Origin: Virgibacillus_P tibetensis
GTDB taxonomy: Bacteria; Bacillota; Bacilli; Bacillales; Amphibacillaceae
Reading direction: 5' to 3'
NCBI RefSeq assembly: GCF_036026595.1
Contig: NZ_JARZFX010000006.1
Span: 1 to 64,000 of the forward strand
Length of the DNA: 64,000 nt
Part shown: positions 8,987 to 17,614 of the stretch, piece after piece
How positions within the stretch are numbered: the stretch's first letter is position 1
Layout: each line of letters opens with the position of its first letter
Position numbers and translations under genes: made by a program
The notes under the pieces: model-generated
The model's input: only the letters and a program-made list of their open reading frames with translations
The model's database searches: none
What the model was told of the DNA's origin: nothing

Positions 8987-10156
8987 TTGGAAAAGTTTAC
9001 GTATCATAATCCAACAAAATTACTGTTTGGCAGAGGCCAGTTGAAATTGCTTCCCGAAGAAGTTCAGCAATACGGCAAGAAAGTACTTATTGTTTACGGC
9101 GGGGGAAGCATTAAGCGTAACGGAATATATGATAATGTGATAGCTAAACTAGATGAGATTGACGCAGAGGTTTTTGAACTATCCGGTGTAGAGCCAAATC
9201 CGCGAATTACTACAGTGCGTAAAGGTGTTGAAATTTGTAAAAATGAAGGTATCGAGTTTGTGCTGGCAGTTGGTGGCGGAAGCACAATTGATTGTACGAA
9301 GGCAATAGCCACAGGTGCGAAGACGGATGCAGATATGTGGGATATTGTAACAAAAAAGGTCCAAGCAAACGATGCATTGCCTTTCGGTACAGTTCTTACA
9401 CATGCTGCTACAGGATCCGAAATGAATAGAGGCTCTGTTATTACCAACTGGGAAACAAATGAGAAGCATGGGTGGGGATCACCTTATACAAGCCCTGCAT
9501 TTTCAATCCTTGATCCAGCTCATACATTTTCGGTTCCACGTGATCAAACTGTTTATGGCATTGTAGATATTATGTCACACGTGCTTGAACATTACTTTCA
9601 TCAAGCACCAAATACACCAATTCAGGATCGATTTTGTGAATCAATTTTAAAGACAGTTATTGAAACTGCTCCTAAGCTATTGGATGACATGGATAATTTT
9701 GAATACCGGGAAACCATGATGCTTAGTGGCACATTAGCATTAAATGATATGCTGAACATGGGGTTCCGGGGAGACTGGGCAACCCATAATTTGGAACATG
9801 CTGTATCTGCGGTACATGATATACCACATGGTGGCGGTCTTGCAATATTATTTCCTAACTGGATGAAACACGTTTTGGATAATGACAACGCAGCGCGCTT
9901 TAAACAGCTGGCTGTACGTGTGTTTGATGTAGACGCTGATGGAAAGTCAGATTTGATTGCAGCTGAAGAAGGGATTACGAAACTCCGTGATTTCTGGGAC
10001 AGCATAGAAGCACCGTCCACGTTGGCAGATTATTCAATTGATGAGAGTTCCATAGTTGAAATGGCCGATAAAACGGTTATTGCCCGTGCTGAATATGGTA
10101 ACTTTAAAAAGCTGACGAAGCAGGATTCTGTCGAAATTTTTACAGCAAGCTTGTAG
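8987..10156 (+). CDS. Iron-containing alcohol dehydrogenase (YugJ/butanol dehydrogenase type)
   Basis: NAD(P)H-dependent group III alcohol dehydrogenase of 389 residues that interconverts aldehydes or ketones and alcohols. The dinucleotide-binding GGGSTIDCTKAIA lies near residues 96-108. The metal ligands are readable as Asp and His in GIVDIMSHVLEHYF (about 190-203) and His residues in WATHNLEHAVSAVHDIPHGG (about 264-283). The start is TTG 8987, with AAGGAGG at 8971-8977 nine bases upstream. The gene is translationally linked to ridA. Closest in feel to B. subtilis YugJ/YugK; actual substrate unknown, reduction of toxic aldehydes being likely. Confidence 0.92.
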   Translation: MEKFTYHNPTKLLFGRGQLKLLPEEVQQYGKKVLIVYGGGSIKRNGIYDNVIAKLDEIDAEVFELSGVEPNPRITTVRKGVEICKNEGIEFVLAVGGGSTIDCTKAIATGAKTDADMWDIVTKKVQANDALPFGTVLTHAATGSEMNRGSVITNWETNEKHGWGSPYTSPAFSILDPAHTFSVPRDQTVYGIVDIMSHVLEHYFHQAPNTPIQDRFCESILKTVIETAPKLLDDMDNFEYRETMMLSGTLALNDMLNMGFRGDWATHNLEHAVSAVHDIPHGGGLAILFPNWMKHVLDNDNAARFKQLAVRVFDVDADGKSDLIAAEEGITKLRDFWDSIEAPSTLADYSIDESSIVEMADKTVIARAEYGNFKKLTKQDSVEIFTASL

Positions 10157-10249
10157 TTGAGTTAACTCAAAATTCGACAATATATTTCCCGGGAAATATG
10201 ACAATTATTGTGTCTTTTCAACAGCTCATTTGTTTAATAGACGAAAATA

Positions 10250-10293
10250 AAGAAGAACTGGCTGCTATTTATAAACAGCCAGTTCTTCTTTTA
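10250..10293. terminator. Bidirectional terminator overlapping a 3' coding end
   Basis: A perfect 15-bp stem (10250-10264 with 10276-10290) has T-rich flanks on both sides, so it can stop transcription from both the dehydrogenase gene and the opposing DUF1450 gene. The right arm is inside the last codons of the DUF1450 gene, an economical arrangement. Confidence 0.88.
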
Positions 10294-10510
10294 TTGCAAC
10301 TCTGATTTTATCTAAACATTCTTCGGGGGTGTTACCGAAAATGCGTCTATTATTAACGAGTGCATATGGTTTTACACGACATAGTCCGCAAAAAGATAAG
10401 CACTCATTCATTAGTACAGCTACTTCTGGAAATTCAGATTCAATTATTTCTTCTATATTAACAGTAGTGATTGCATTTCCGTCACAGACTTCTACTACGA
10501 CTATACCCAT
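10265..10510 (-). CDS. DUF1450 (YuzB-like) small protein
   Basis: An 81-residue cytoplasmic protein resembling the DUF1450 family found across Bacillaceae. The Cys pattern CDGNAI at residue 8 and CLSFCGLC near residues 38-45, followed by RVKPYALVNNRRIF, is what I use to recognise it. The clustered cysteines recall thioredoxin-like ferredoxin folds, so a redox or Fe-S role is possible but unproven. The start could be ATG 10510 or GTG 10519; no strong ribosome site settles it. Its 3' end forms part of a shared terminator with the dehydrogenase gene. Confidence 0.8.
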   Translation of the reverse strand: MGIVVVEVCDGNAITTVNIEEIIESEFPEVAVLMNECLSFCGLCRVKPYALVNNRRIFGNTPEECLDKIRVAIKEELAVYK

Positions 10511-10745
10511 GAGAATCACTTTCTTTCTATTTATAGGATGTCAAAATTTACTTTCAAATTTTGAACTAATTTAATTACTAAGACTCTGTTAGTTTTAGCA
10601 TATATTACGATACAAATCAATAGTTGGCGTTTAAATTGGTGAAGGTCAACAACCCAAAAGCCCGCCCCAGCCCAGTCTACCTATTTTTGGTTGAAAGACA
10701 AAGCTGTTTTTGAGTAACATGTAGTAGGGATTAGTAGAAAGTGTA

Positions 10746-10780
10746 TAAAAAAAGACCGGGAACTAAGAGCTTCCCGGACA
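10746..10780 (-). terminator. Terminator of the MFS gene
   Basis: Read on the minus strand, TCCGGGAA and TTCCCGGTC pair around an 8-base loop and are followed by a run of T residues. It lies immediately after the MFS stop at 10783. The stretch from 10574 to here (about 170 bases) shows no gene. Confidence 0.88.
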
Positions 10781-10782
10781 TC

Positions 10783-11991
10783 CTATCCTCTATGCGGCGA
10801 TAAAGAAGGTGATTGTTTCCCTTCGTATTCATATTTGTACCAAGCGATCAGCATGATGAAGCCACTCAGTATTAACAGACCACTAGTTACGAAGAACACG
10901 GATGAGAAGCCAAAGAATCCTGCGAGCGTTCCGCCAAGCGCTGGACCGATAATATTGCCCAAGAAACGCAAACTGGTATTATAACCGAGAACTTCGCCTT
11001 GCATGGATAAAGGAGCCTCCTGTCGTATATAAGCCATTCGTACCGGAATAATTCCACCAATAGCCATACCCAGAATGAACCGCAGGATTATCAGCTGCCA
11101 GATATTTGTTACGAATGCCCCTGGCAAGTAAACGATCCCTGCCATAAATAAAAGGACTATTAATATTTTTATATAGCCATGCCTGTCACCTAAGCTGCCC
11201 CATTTTCTTGCCATTAAGAGATTGCCTAAACCAGCAGCTGAAAAAGCCATGCCGGAAAATAGAGCAATGCTCGCGGGGCCGTGAATTTCTAATACGAATA
11301 ATGATAAGATTGGCTGGATACTAAAGTGAGCTATTTGCACCAGGATGGAAATTAACATAACGATTAACAATACCGGTTTCCTGATGATGTGCAACAATAC
11401 TTCCCTACTGGAATAAGATTGGTTCTCTGTATCATCCTGGTAATTAATGCGCAATTCTTTTATCCCGAAATAGACGATAAGCGCGGAGATGAACACGGTA
11501 ATAGACACCCACTTAAATGTACTCGCATAGCCAAAGACATCTGCTAGAACTCCACCTAAAAGGGGACCCATGAGTGCCCCGGTAATACTTCCTGTTTGCA
11601 GTGTACCCAGAACACGACCAGCAATATTTTTGGGTGTTTGTGTGGCAATAAGCGCTTGTGACATTGGGATAAATCCTGTTACAATACCCATTAACATACG
11701 CAATAAAAAAAGCTGCCATACGGATGTGGCAAACCCCATTAGAAAAACAGATAAACCAAGCCCTATAGCAGAAAAGATTAATATATTCTTTCTGCCAAAT
11801 TTATCACCAATCCGTCCCCAAATCGGAGAAAAGATAAAGGCGGTGACAAATGTGATTCCAAAAATAAACCCTGACCATTTTTGTACATAGGCCGCCGAAA
11901 AGTTCCCCATGGAATCGATATATAAAGATATGAATGGAAGTACCATGGTGATACTGCCAGCAATAAAAAAGTTAGCGAACCACATGATCAC
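10783..11991 (-). CDS. MFS multidrug efflux transporter (start codon uncertain)
   Basis: Twelve-helix major facilitator protein, at least 402 residues. The MFS motif A reads GRIGDKFGRKN between helices 2 and 3 and recurs as GSLGDRHGYIK in the second half; PFISLYID near the N-terminus is typical of the MdtG/NorA-like branch. The start is odd. Counting from ATG 11991, the protein loses part of the cytoplasmic N-terminus seen in relatives. The frame stays open upstream to a stop near 12113 without any ATG, and the only other NTG codon is GTG 11997, with no ribosome site. A good Shine-Dalgarno (GAAGGG at 12035-12040) lies 7 bases before an ATC codon (12027-12025) where a Met would give a natural N-terminus. 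The gene may be expressed poorly or from a rare start. Confidence 0.88.
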   Translation of the reverse strand: MIMWFANFFIAGSITMVLPFISLYIDSMGNFSAAYVQKWSGFIFGITFVTAFIFSPIWGRIGDKFGRKNILIFSAIGLGLSVFLMGFATSVWQLFLLRMLMGIVTGFIPMSQALIATQTPKNIAGRVLGTLQTGSITGALMGPLLGGVLADVFGYASTFKWVSITVFISALIVYFGIKELRINYQDDTENQSYSSREVLLHIIRKPVLLIVMLISILVQIAHFSIQPILSLFVLEIHGPASIALFSGMAFSAAGLGNLLMARKWGSLGDRHGYIKILIVLLFMAGIVYLPGAFVTNIWQLIILRFILGMAIGGIIPVRMAYIRQEAPLSMQGEVLGYNTSLRFLGNIIGPALGGTLAGFFGFSSVFFVTSGLLILSGFIMLIAWYKYEYEGKQSPSLSPHRG

Positions 11992-12264
11992 TAAATTTCG
12001 CTTAACTATAGATTTATTATCAGTGATTGAAATGCCCTTCTTTCTAAAAAAGTATTTCGTTACTCTAAATATATTAGATGTAGATAAAAAAATAAAGCAT
12101 TCTGCTCAAATGTTGTTTTAATTAAAATTGCTTGAACTTATATTCATTTTACAGATAAAACGTTATAATAAACTAACAATGATATTTGCCATTGTACAAG
12201 CATAAGATGGAAGTGAAAATAAAAGCAAACATACTGGAATAATATAAAAGGGGATAGTAAAATT

Positions 12265-13194
12265 ATGAACTATATCTTTAAGTTAATGACAATCTTACTA
12301 TTGGTTGCAGGTTTAGTTACAGGGTTATCACTACCTGTAATGGCGGATGATGGTGGTGCGAGTGATTCTGACAGTATTAATGAAAAACTTGGCGTACCGA
12401 TTGTTGTTTATGGAGATACGCTAACAGATGCACAGAAGGCTGAAGTCCGTGATCTACTAAGAGTGGCGGAGGCTGATGCGGTACAGGAATATGATGTAAC
12501 TGGTCAGGATATTGCGAATTATATCGATGGCAATCCAAATTCAAACATGTATTCTTCTGCTAAAATTGTTAGACAGGAAGAAGGAAATGGCTTAACAATT
12601 AATATCGTAACACCCGATAATATAACGGCGGTTACAAAGGAAATGTATGCTAATGCTCTGCTGACTGCCGGGGTAGAAAATGCTACCGTAGATGTTGCAT
12701 CTCCTGTTAAAGTAAGTGGTCATTCAGCACTGACAGGGATTTACAAAGCCTACGATGTTGAAGGTGAAGGGCTGGATAAGGAACGAATGGAATTAGCCAA
12801 TGAGGAATTGGATGTAGCAACAGATCTTGCTGAAAAAGATGGAATGAGTCAGGAAAAGGTCAGTGAACTTTTGACCGAGATCAAGAAAGCCATCGCTGAT
12901 CAGGACCCTGCAACAAAAGAGGATGTTGAGCGGATTGTAAAAGAACAATTAGATAAGCTTGAAATATCCTTAAATGAAGCGGATCGAGAAATGCTGGTCA
13001 ATCTTTTTGAGAAAATGCGTGACTTGAATATCGATTTTGATAAAGTGAAAAATCAATTAGAAGATATTGCTACTACAATTAAAGATAAAATTGATGACCT
13101 GGGTTTAGATCCAGGGTTCTGGGAGAAGGTAGCAAACTTCTTCAGTGAGATTTTCGAATCGTTAAGTGGTCTTCTAAAAGGACTTTTTAATTAG
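12265..13194 (+). CDS. ypuA: DUF1002 exported protein, YpuA-like
   Basis: A 309-residue secreted or cell-surface protein with a signal peptide (cleavage likely after VMADDGG, around residue 28-30) followed by a DUF1002 domain. The recognisable part is KLGVPIVVYGDTLTDAQKAE (about residues 42-61) and VTGQDIANYI. The C-terminal third is rich in Lys, Glu and Asp and probably helical (about residues 195-280). In B. subtilis ypuA belongs to the cell-envelope stress (SigM) regulon, which suggests an envelope role here; I could not identify a clear ECF promoter. GGGG at 12251-12254 precedes ATG 12265. Monocistronic, with a terminator after it. Confidence 0.88.
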   Translation: MNYIFKLMTILLLVAGLVTGLSLPVMADDGGASDSDSINEKLGVPIVVYGDTLTDAQKAEVRDLLRVAEADAVQEYDVTGQDIANYIDGNPNSNMYSSAKIVRQEEGNGLTINIVTPDNITAVTKEMYANALLTAGVENATVDVASPVKVSGHSALTGIYKAYDVEGEGLDKERMELANEELDVATDLAEKDGMSQEKVSELLTEIKKAIADQDPATKEDVERIVKEQLDKLEISLNEADREMLVNLFEKMRDLNIDFDKVKNQLEDIATTIKDKIDDLGLDPGFWEKVANFFSEIFESLSGLLKGLFN

Positions 13195-13207
13195 TAGGTA
13201 TTAACTG

Positions 13208-13242
13208 AAGAAAAAGGACTCGTAAATGGGTCCTTTTCTTCT
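13208..13242 (+). terminator. Terminator after the YpuA-like gene
   Basis: AAGAAAAAGGAC pairs with GTCCTTTTCTT around a loop of about 9 bases, with a one-base bulge; the right arm doubles as the T-rich tail. It precedes the next MFS gene by 23 bases. Confidence 0.75.
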
Positions 13243-13264
13243 TGTAAAAGTATGGAGTGATCTA

Positions 13265-14782
13265 ATGGAAAAGCAAAAACAAACCTCTCATAGGTGGGCA
13301 CTGGCCCTTTTTACAATAGGTGTTTTTATGGCTGGGCTGGACAATGGGATTATAAGTACTGCCTTAACTACAATTAATGATTCCTTTAATGTCTCTCCAT
13401 CATGGGGAGCCTGGAGTATAACTCTCTATACTCTTGGTATAGCAATCAGTGTCCCTATAATAGGTAAACTGTCAGACCGTTATGGCAGAAGGCGCCTTTT
13501 TATAGTGGAAATCGCACTATTTGGAGTTGGCTCCCTGCTGGTAGCATTGAGCCCTACTTTTGCTTTCCTTCTTACTGCGCGATTTATTCAAGCAATTGGT
13601 GGAGGGGGAATATTTATTATTGGCAGCTCCTACATCCTCTCTACCCTGCCGAAGGAAAAACAAGGAAAGGCGCTCGGTATGCTAGGTGGAATGCACGGAC
13701 TGGCAGCAGTAATCGGACCAAACATGGGTGCTGTAATATTGAGTTTAACTGGGTCATGGCACTGGATGTTTCTGATCAACATACCAATTGCACTTTTTCT
13801 TATTATTTTTGGATTTAAAAAGATTGAGGAGTCAAATCCAGGGACTGCAAAGCCACTGGATATAAAAGGAACACTATTGCTTGCATTAGGTATACTAGGT
13901 TTTATGTATGGAATAACGCAACTAAACAGTACTGCATTTCTGACTAGCCTCATGCAGCCAAATGTATTGCCATTTCTAGCAGGTGCTATAATAATATTTA
14001 TAATTTTAATTGTTCATGAACGGCGAGTTGAACAATTAGGTGGAGACCCAATCCTGGCATACTCCTTAATGAGACAGCGAAAGTTTCAAACAACATTGCT
14101 ACTTGGGTTATTATCCGGTGGTTTCCTGGCTGGTATTATCTTTATTCCAGCCTTCGTGCAGCAAGCATTACACGTTCCTGTAGAACATGCCGGATATTGG
14201 CTTACGCCGCTTGCAATTGCATCTGGTATTGGGGCAGGGCTTGGAGGAATGTTGACGGATAAGCATGGAGCGACTAGAACGGTTATTCTTTCTGGAATTA
14301 TGGGAATAATCGGGTTCGCATTATTCCCACTGATAGTAGAAGGCTTTTTCACCTTCTTGATAGCAAGTATTCTATCAGGGATAGGATTAGGTATTCTACT
14401 AGGTGCGCCACTGAATGTGTTAGTGGGAGAAAGTGCAAAAGAAGGCGAGCAAGGATCTGCATTAGGTACATTATCGCTGATTCGTCAAATAGGATTGACT
14501 CTCTTTCCAACAATCTACGCTGGATTTATGACTGGTGCATTTACTAAAGTAGAGCCCGCTATAAAGGAGAGTACGGGGGAAACTATAGAAGCGGTAAATG
14601 GAAATTATGGTGATTTAATAGAAAGCATTAGTCAATTTGAAGATCCGTTAGTCCAAACGAACATGTTAGAGGCAGCAACAGAAATAATCCGAAGCGGGTT
14701 CTCGCAAATGTTTATTACAGCAATGATCTTATCCATATTGGTCATGTTGACAGGAATATATCTCTATAAAAAACAAAAATAG
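13265..14782 (+). CDS. MFS transporter, DHA2 family (14 helices)
   Basis: Drug:H+ antiporter-2-type exporter of 505 residues. Characteristic segments are LDNGIISTALTTINDSF in helix 1 (the DHA2 LDxTIVNVALP motif position), motif A GKLSDRYGRRR near residue 73, and GGGGIFIIGSSYI near 114. An insertion near residue 200-260 gives the two extra helices that distinguish DHA2 from DHA1. GGAGTGAT at 13254-13261 sets ATG 13265. The conserved Asp in helix 1 is present as LDNG. It is flanked by terminators on both sides, hence a single-gene unit. No regulator sits beside it, so the substrate cannot be guessed. Confidence 0.92.
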   Translation: MEKQKQTSHRWALALFTIGVFMAGLDNGIISTALTTINDSFNVSPSWGAWSITLYTLGIAISVPIIGKLSDRYGRRRLFIVEIALFGVGSLLVALSPTFAFLLTARFIQAIGGGGIFIIGSSYILSTLPKEKQGKALGMLGGMHGLAAVIGPNMGAVILSLTGSWHWMFLINIPIALFLIIFGFKKIEESNPGTAKPLDIKGTLLLALGILGFMYGITQLNSTAFLTSLMQPNVLPFLAGAIIIFIILIVHERRVEQLGGDPILAYSLMRQRKFQTTLLLGLLSGGFLAGIIFIPAFVQQALHVPVEHAGYWLTPLAIASGIGAGLGGMLTDKHGATRTVILSGIMGIIGFALFPLIVEGFFTFLIASILSGIGLGILLGAPLNVLVGESAKEGEQGSALGTLSLIRQIGLTLFPTIYAGFMTGAFTKVEPAIKESTGETIEAVNGNYGDLIESISQFEDPLVQTNMLEAATEIIRSGFSQMFITAMILSILVMLTGIYLYKKQK

Positions 14783-14786
14783 TAAG

Positions 14787-14828
14787 AATCAAGCACATCC
14801 ATGGAATAGGGGTGTGCTTGATTTGTTG
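14787..14828 (+). terminator. Terminator of the DHA2 gene
   Basis: AATCAAGCACATCC pairs with GGGTGTGCTTGATT (one mispair or wobble), followed by TGTTG. The stem is long, but the U-tract is interrupted. Confidence 0.8.
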
Positions 14829-15022
14829 CAATACTACTATACTGTGACTATAGTAATACAAACGAGCGATAACTAATACTTTTGTCACGAATCTATTATA
14901 ATTGTAATATTTCTCTGCTTTTTTGGTAATCCTTGTAATAGACTCTTAAAAGTCTTGTAACTGCATTGCTTATGTGTGTGTGATACGATAGGCATTGTCA
15001 GAAATTAAAGGAGGGACTACTT

Positions 15023-15784
15023 TTGAAAAAATTAGTAGTATCAATCACTGCAGGAATTATCATTGCTGGCGCAGCTGTATCAAATGTTTCCGCGGAGGAA
15101 TACGAAGTCCAAAAAGGTGACAGCCTTTGGAATATTGCAAAAGAATATAACACTTCGGTTGAAGAATTAGTAGATATAAATGAATTGAAATCCACAACGA
15201 TTCACCCTAAACAAACGCTATTTATCAACGAAGAATATATAGTAAAAAAAGGTGATACCTTAATTGGTATCGGAAATGAATATGATGTTAAGGTAGAGGA
15301 CATAAAAGAATGGAACGACCTATCTTCTGATATCATTACAATAGGACAAGTATTAAAAATAAAAGGTGTTAATGTTGAACAGGAAGCTGCACCAGCTGCA
15401 ACAACAGCATCTACTGAAAACACGGAGACGAATGAAGATAATACAGTTAACAGTGAAGTAGTAACAGCTGATCAAGAGCAAGAAAAAGCAGAAGGAAAAA
15501 CAATATCTGTAACAGCTACAGCTTATACTGCGGGTTGTGATGGATGTTCAGGAATTACATCAACAGGAATAAACTTAAACGAGGACCCGAACGCAAAAGT
15601 TATTGCAGTTGACCCTACAGTTATTCCATTAGGCTCAAAAGTCTATGTTGAAGGCTATGGTCATGCAGTAGCTGGCGATATTGGTAGTGCGATTAAAGGA
15701 AACAAAATCGATCTTCATGTCCCAACTAAAGACGAAGCTTACAGCTGGGGCGTACGTACAGTTGAAGTAACTATAGTAGATTAA
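15023..15784 (+). CDS. LysM-LysM-3D cell-wall protein (YocH-like)
   Basis: Secreted peptidoglycan-active protein of 253 residues. A signal peptide (about 1-24, ending VSA-E) is followed by LysM 1 (about 26-68, beginning YEVQKGDSLWNIAKEY), LysM 2 (about 72-114, YIVKKGDTLIGIGNEY), a low-complexity Glu/Thr linker (about 120-155), and a C-terminal 3D domain. The 3D domain shows the three conserved aspartates in VIAVDPTVIPLGS, AGDIGSAIKGNKIDLH and neighbouring sequence, typical of MltA-like lytic transglycosylases. LysM repeats tether it to glycan strands. Start TTG 15023 has AAAGGAGGG just upstream. In B. subtilis such genes are controlled by WalKR. TGTAAT/TGTAAC hexamers occur upstream here, but not at the 11-base spacing of a proper WalR box. 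Confidence 0.92.
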   Translation: MKKLVVSITAGIIIAGAAVSNVSAEEYEVQKGDSLWNIAKEYNTSVEELVDINELKSTTIHPKQTLFINEEYIVKKGDTLIGIGNEYDVKVEDIKEWNDLSSDIITIGQVLKIKGVNVEQEAAPAATTASTENTETNEDNTVNSEVVTADQEQEKAEGKTISVTATAYTAGCDGCSGITSTGINLNEDPNAKVIAVDPTVIPLGSKVYVEGYGHAVAGDIGSAIKGNKIDLHVPTKDEAYSWGVRTVEVTIVD

Positions 15785-15801
15785 TTTTAAAACCAATAAT
15801 G

Positions 15802-15841
15802 AAAAGGAAAGCTATCTATAGTAGATGCTTTCCTTTTTTTT
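15802..15841 (+). terminator. Terminator of the LysM-3D gene
   Basis: AAAAGGAAAGC pairs perfectly with GCTTTCCTTTT and runs into a long T tract. Confidence 0.9.
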
Positions 15842-15882
15842 ATTTACTCTAAACATATATAGAAATAAAATCTAGTAAAAAA

Positions 15883-16011
15883 CTAGGATGTTATTGTGGT
15901 AGAGTGGCCATTTTCATTTATGATTTCATTTGTTTCGTCTGCCTTGGTATAACCAAATATACCGAAGCTGATGATGAGTACCGCGAAAAGAGCGATTAAT
16001 ACTTTCTTCAT
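15883..16011 (-). CDS. Small hydrophobic/secreted peptide, 42 residues
   Basis: A short frame beginning MKKVLIALFAVLIISFGIFG has the exact layout of a signal peptide or single membrane anchor: two Lys residues, a hydrophobic stretch of about 17 residues, then a polar acidic tail (DETNEIINENGHSTTITS). GGAGG at 16025-16029 is 13 bases upstream of ATG 16011, longer than ideal. I do not recognise a family. It lies alone in a 535-base gap between the LysM-3D gene and kbl. The remainder of the gap (16030-16300) is AT-rich with no other feature I can defend. Confidence 0.55.
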   Translation of the reverse strand: MKKVLIALFAVLIISFGIFGYTKADETNEIINENGHSTTITS

Positions 16012-16320
16012 TTTAATTTTAACGCCTCCAAAACTATTCGTATCTACTATAAGTATAATAAATAGTAGAATAAATAACTATCTTTTTAGTGACATTTGAT
16101 TAGGTAAATCTTACGTTATTGTAAGATGAATTCGAATAACCGAACTCTAGGCAGACTAGTTTTTAACTACTGTAGTTCTAATCACTAATCACAAAATTAT
16201 TTTACTATTTTCATTCCCTTGGCTGCAGGTAAACTTTTGAAAATGTTTATGTTAAACTTAATTTAAGTGAAGCAGTAAATAAACGGATAAAGTGTACTTA
16301 TTAGAAGGAGGAATTAACTA

Positions 16321-17511
16321 ATGGCTAGTAAAACATTAGATACATTCTTAAATGAAAATATAAAGGATTTAAAAGAACGCGGGTTATACAACGAAATTGA
16401 TCCTGTTCAAGGACCAAATGGACCGAAAATTAAAATTGACGGAAAGACGTTAATTAATTTGTCATCAAATAATTATTTAGGCCTTGCAACAGATGATCGT
16501 TTAAAGGAAGCAGCCAAGCAAGCAGTAGACTCCCATGGTGTAGGAGCGGGTGCAGTCCGTACAATAAACGGCACATTGGATCTTCACATAGACCTTGAGA
16601 AGAAGCTTGCAGAATTTAAAGGAACAGAAGCAGCAATCTCTTATCAATCTGGGTTTAACTGTAATATGGCAGCTATTTCAGCTGTAATGGATAAAAATGA
16701 CGCTATTCTATCTGATGAGTTAAATCATGCATCTATTATTGATGGCTGTCGATTATCAAAAGCTAAAATAATCCGCGTAAATCATTCTGATATGGAAGAC
16801 CTTCGCAGTAAAGCTAAAGAAGCTGTTGAGTCTGGTCAGTATAATAAAATTATGGTTATCACAGATGGCGTATTTTCTATGGATGGCGATGTAGCTAAAC
16901 TTCCTGAAATCGTTGAAATCGCTGAAGAATTTGACCTTATAACCTATGTGGATGATGCCCATGGATCTGGTGTGTTTGGTAAAGGCGCAGGAACAGTGAA
17001 ACACTTTGGTTTGCAGGATAAGGTGGACTTCCAAATGGGAACCCTATCAAAAGCAATTGGGGTAATCGGAGGATACGTCGCTGGTAAAGAAAATTTGATT
17101 GACTGGTTAAAAGTACGTTCCCGTCCATTTTTATTTTCTACTGCGGTTTCTCCTGCAGACGCCATAGCGAGTACGAAAGCAATTGAAATATTAATGGAAA
17201 GCACAGATTTAAATGAAAAACTATGGGAAAATGGAAATTATTTAAAAGAAGGACTAAAAAAATTAGGCTTTGATATAGGAAATAGCGATACACCGATTAC
17301 GCCATGTATGATTGGTGGAGAAAGCGATACACAAAAATTCAGTAAACGATTGTATGAAGAAGGCGTATATGCTAAATCCATTGTATTCCCAACTGTACCA
17401 AGAGGGACTGGACGTGTAAGAAATATGCCAAGTGCAGCCCACACAAAGGAAATGCTTGATGAGGCAATCGCTGTTTATGAAAAAGTTGGCAAGGAAATGG
17501 GCTTACTATAA
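16321..17511 (+). CDS. kbl: Glycine C-acetyltransferase (2-amino-3-ketobutyrate CoA ligase)
   Basis: PLP-dependent alpha-oxoamine synthase of 396 residues that cleaves 2-amino-3-ketobutyrate with CoA to glycine and acetyl-CoA, the second step of threonine catabolism through threonine dehydrogenase. Marks: SSNNYLGLA near residue 43, the DDAHGSGVFG cofactor loop near 211, and the PLP lysine in GTLSKAIG (about residue 244). Length equals the E. coli and Bacillus enzymes. AAGGAGG lies 8 bases before ATG 16321. The product that makes its substrate (tdh) is encoded next, 103 bases downstream across a large hairpin. BioF is the main alternative in this superfamily, but the tdh neighbour argues for Kbl. 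Confidence 0.95.
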   Translation: MASKTLDTFLNENIKDLKERGLYNEIDPVQGPNGPKIKIDGKTLINLSSNNYLGLATDDRLKEAAKQAVDSHGVGAGAVRTINGTLDLHIDLEKKLAEFKGTEAAISYQSGFNCNMAAISAVMDKNDAILSDELNHASIIDGCRLSKAKIIRVNHSDMEDLRSKAKEAVESGQYNKIMVITDGVFSMDGDVAKLPEIVEIAEEFDLITYVDDAHGSGVFGKGAGTVKHFGLQDKVDFQMGTLSKAIGVIGGYVAGKENLIDWLKVRSRPFLFSTAVSPADAIASTKAIEILMESTDLNEKLWENGNYLKEGLKKLGFDIGNSDTPITPCMIGGESDTQKFSKRLYEEGVYAKSIVFPTVPRGTGRVRNMPSAAHTKEMLDEAIAVYEKVGKEMGLL

Positions 17512-17519
17512 AAACCAAA

Positions 17520-17558
17520 AACTAACATTCATTAGAGGCTCTCTATTGAATGTTAGTT
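17520..17558 (+). other. Large kbl-tdh intercistronic hairpin without U-tract
   Basis: AACTAACATTCA-T-TAGAG and CTCTA-T-TGAATGTTAGTT fold into a 17-bp stem interrupted by a single T-T mismatch, with loop GCT. The 3' flank is ATGTGTGCGG, so it lacks the U-tract of an intrinsic terminator. It may stabilise the kbl mRNA, serve as a processing site, or only partly terminate. Confidence 0.8.
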
Positions 17559-17614
17559 ATGTGTGCGGTAACTTTCAAAAAGTATTCTTGTTGGGATAAA
17601 GAGGGGTATTGAAA

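Noticed and set aside
9622..10020. Long minus-strand frame inside the dehydrogenase gene
   Set aside because: It is antisense to a conserved enzyme and follows its codon periodicity; no independent start signal. Similar antisense frames in ykpA, cls and hut genes were dropped for the same reason.
12129..12170. Strong promoter or SigM promoter for the YpuA-like gene
   Set aside because: TATAAT at 12164-12169 has no reasonable -35 partner, and no TGAAAC...CGTC pair was found.
14871..15000. WalR box upstream of the LysM-3D gene
   Set aside because: TGTAAT and TGTAAC hexamers are present, but none form the direct repeat at 11-base spacing that defines the site.
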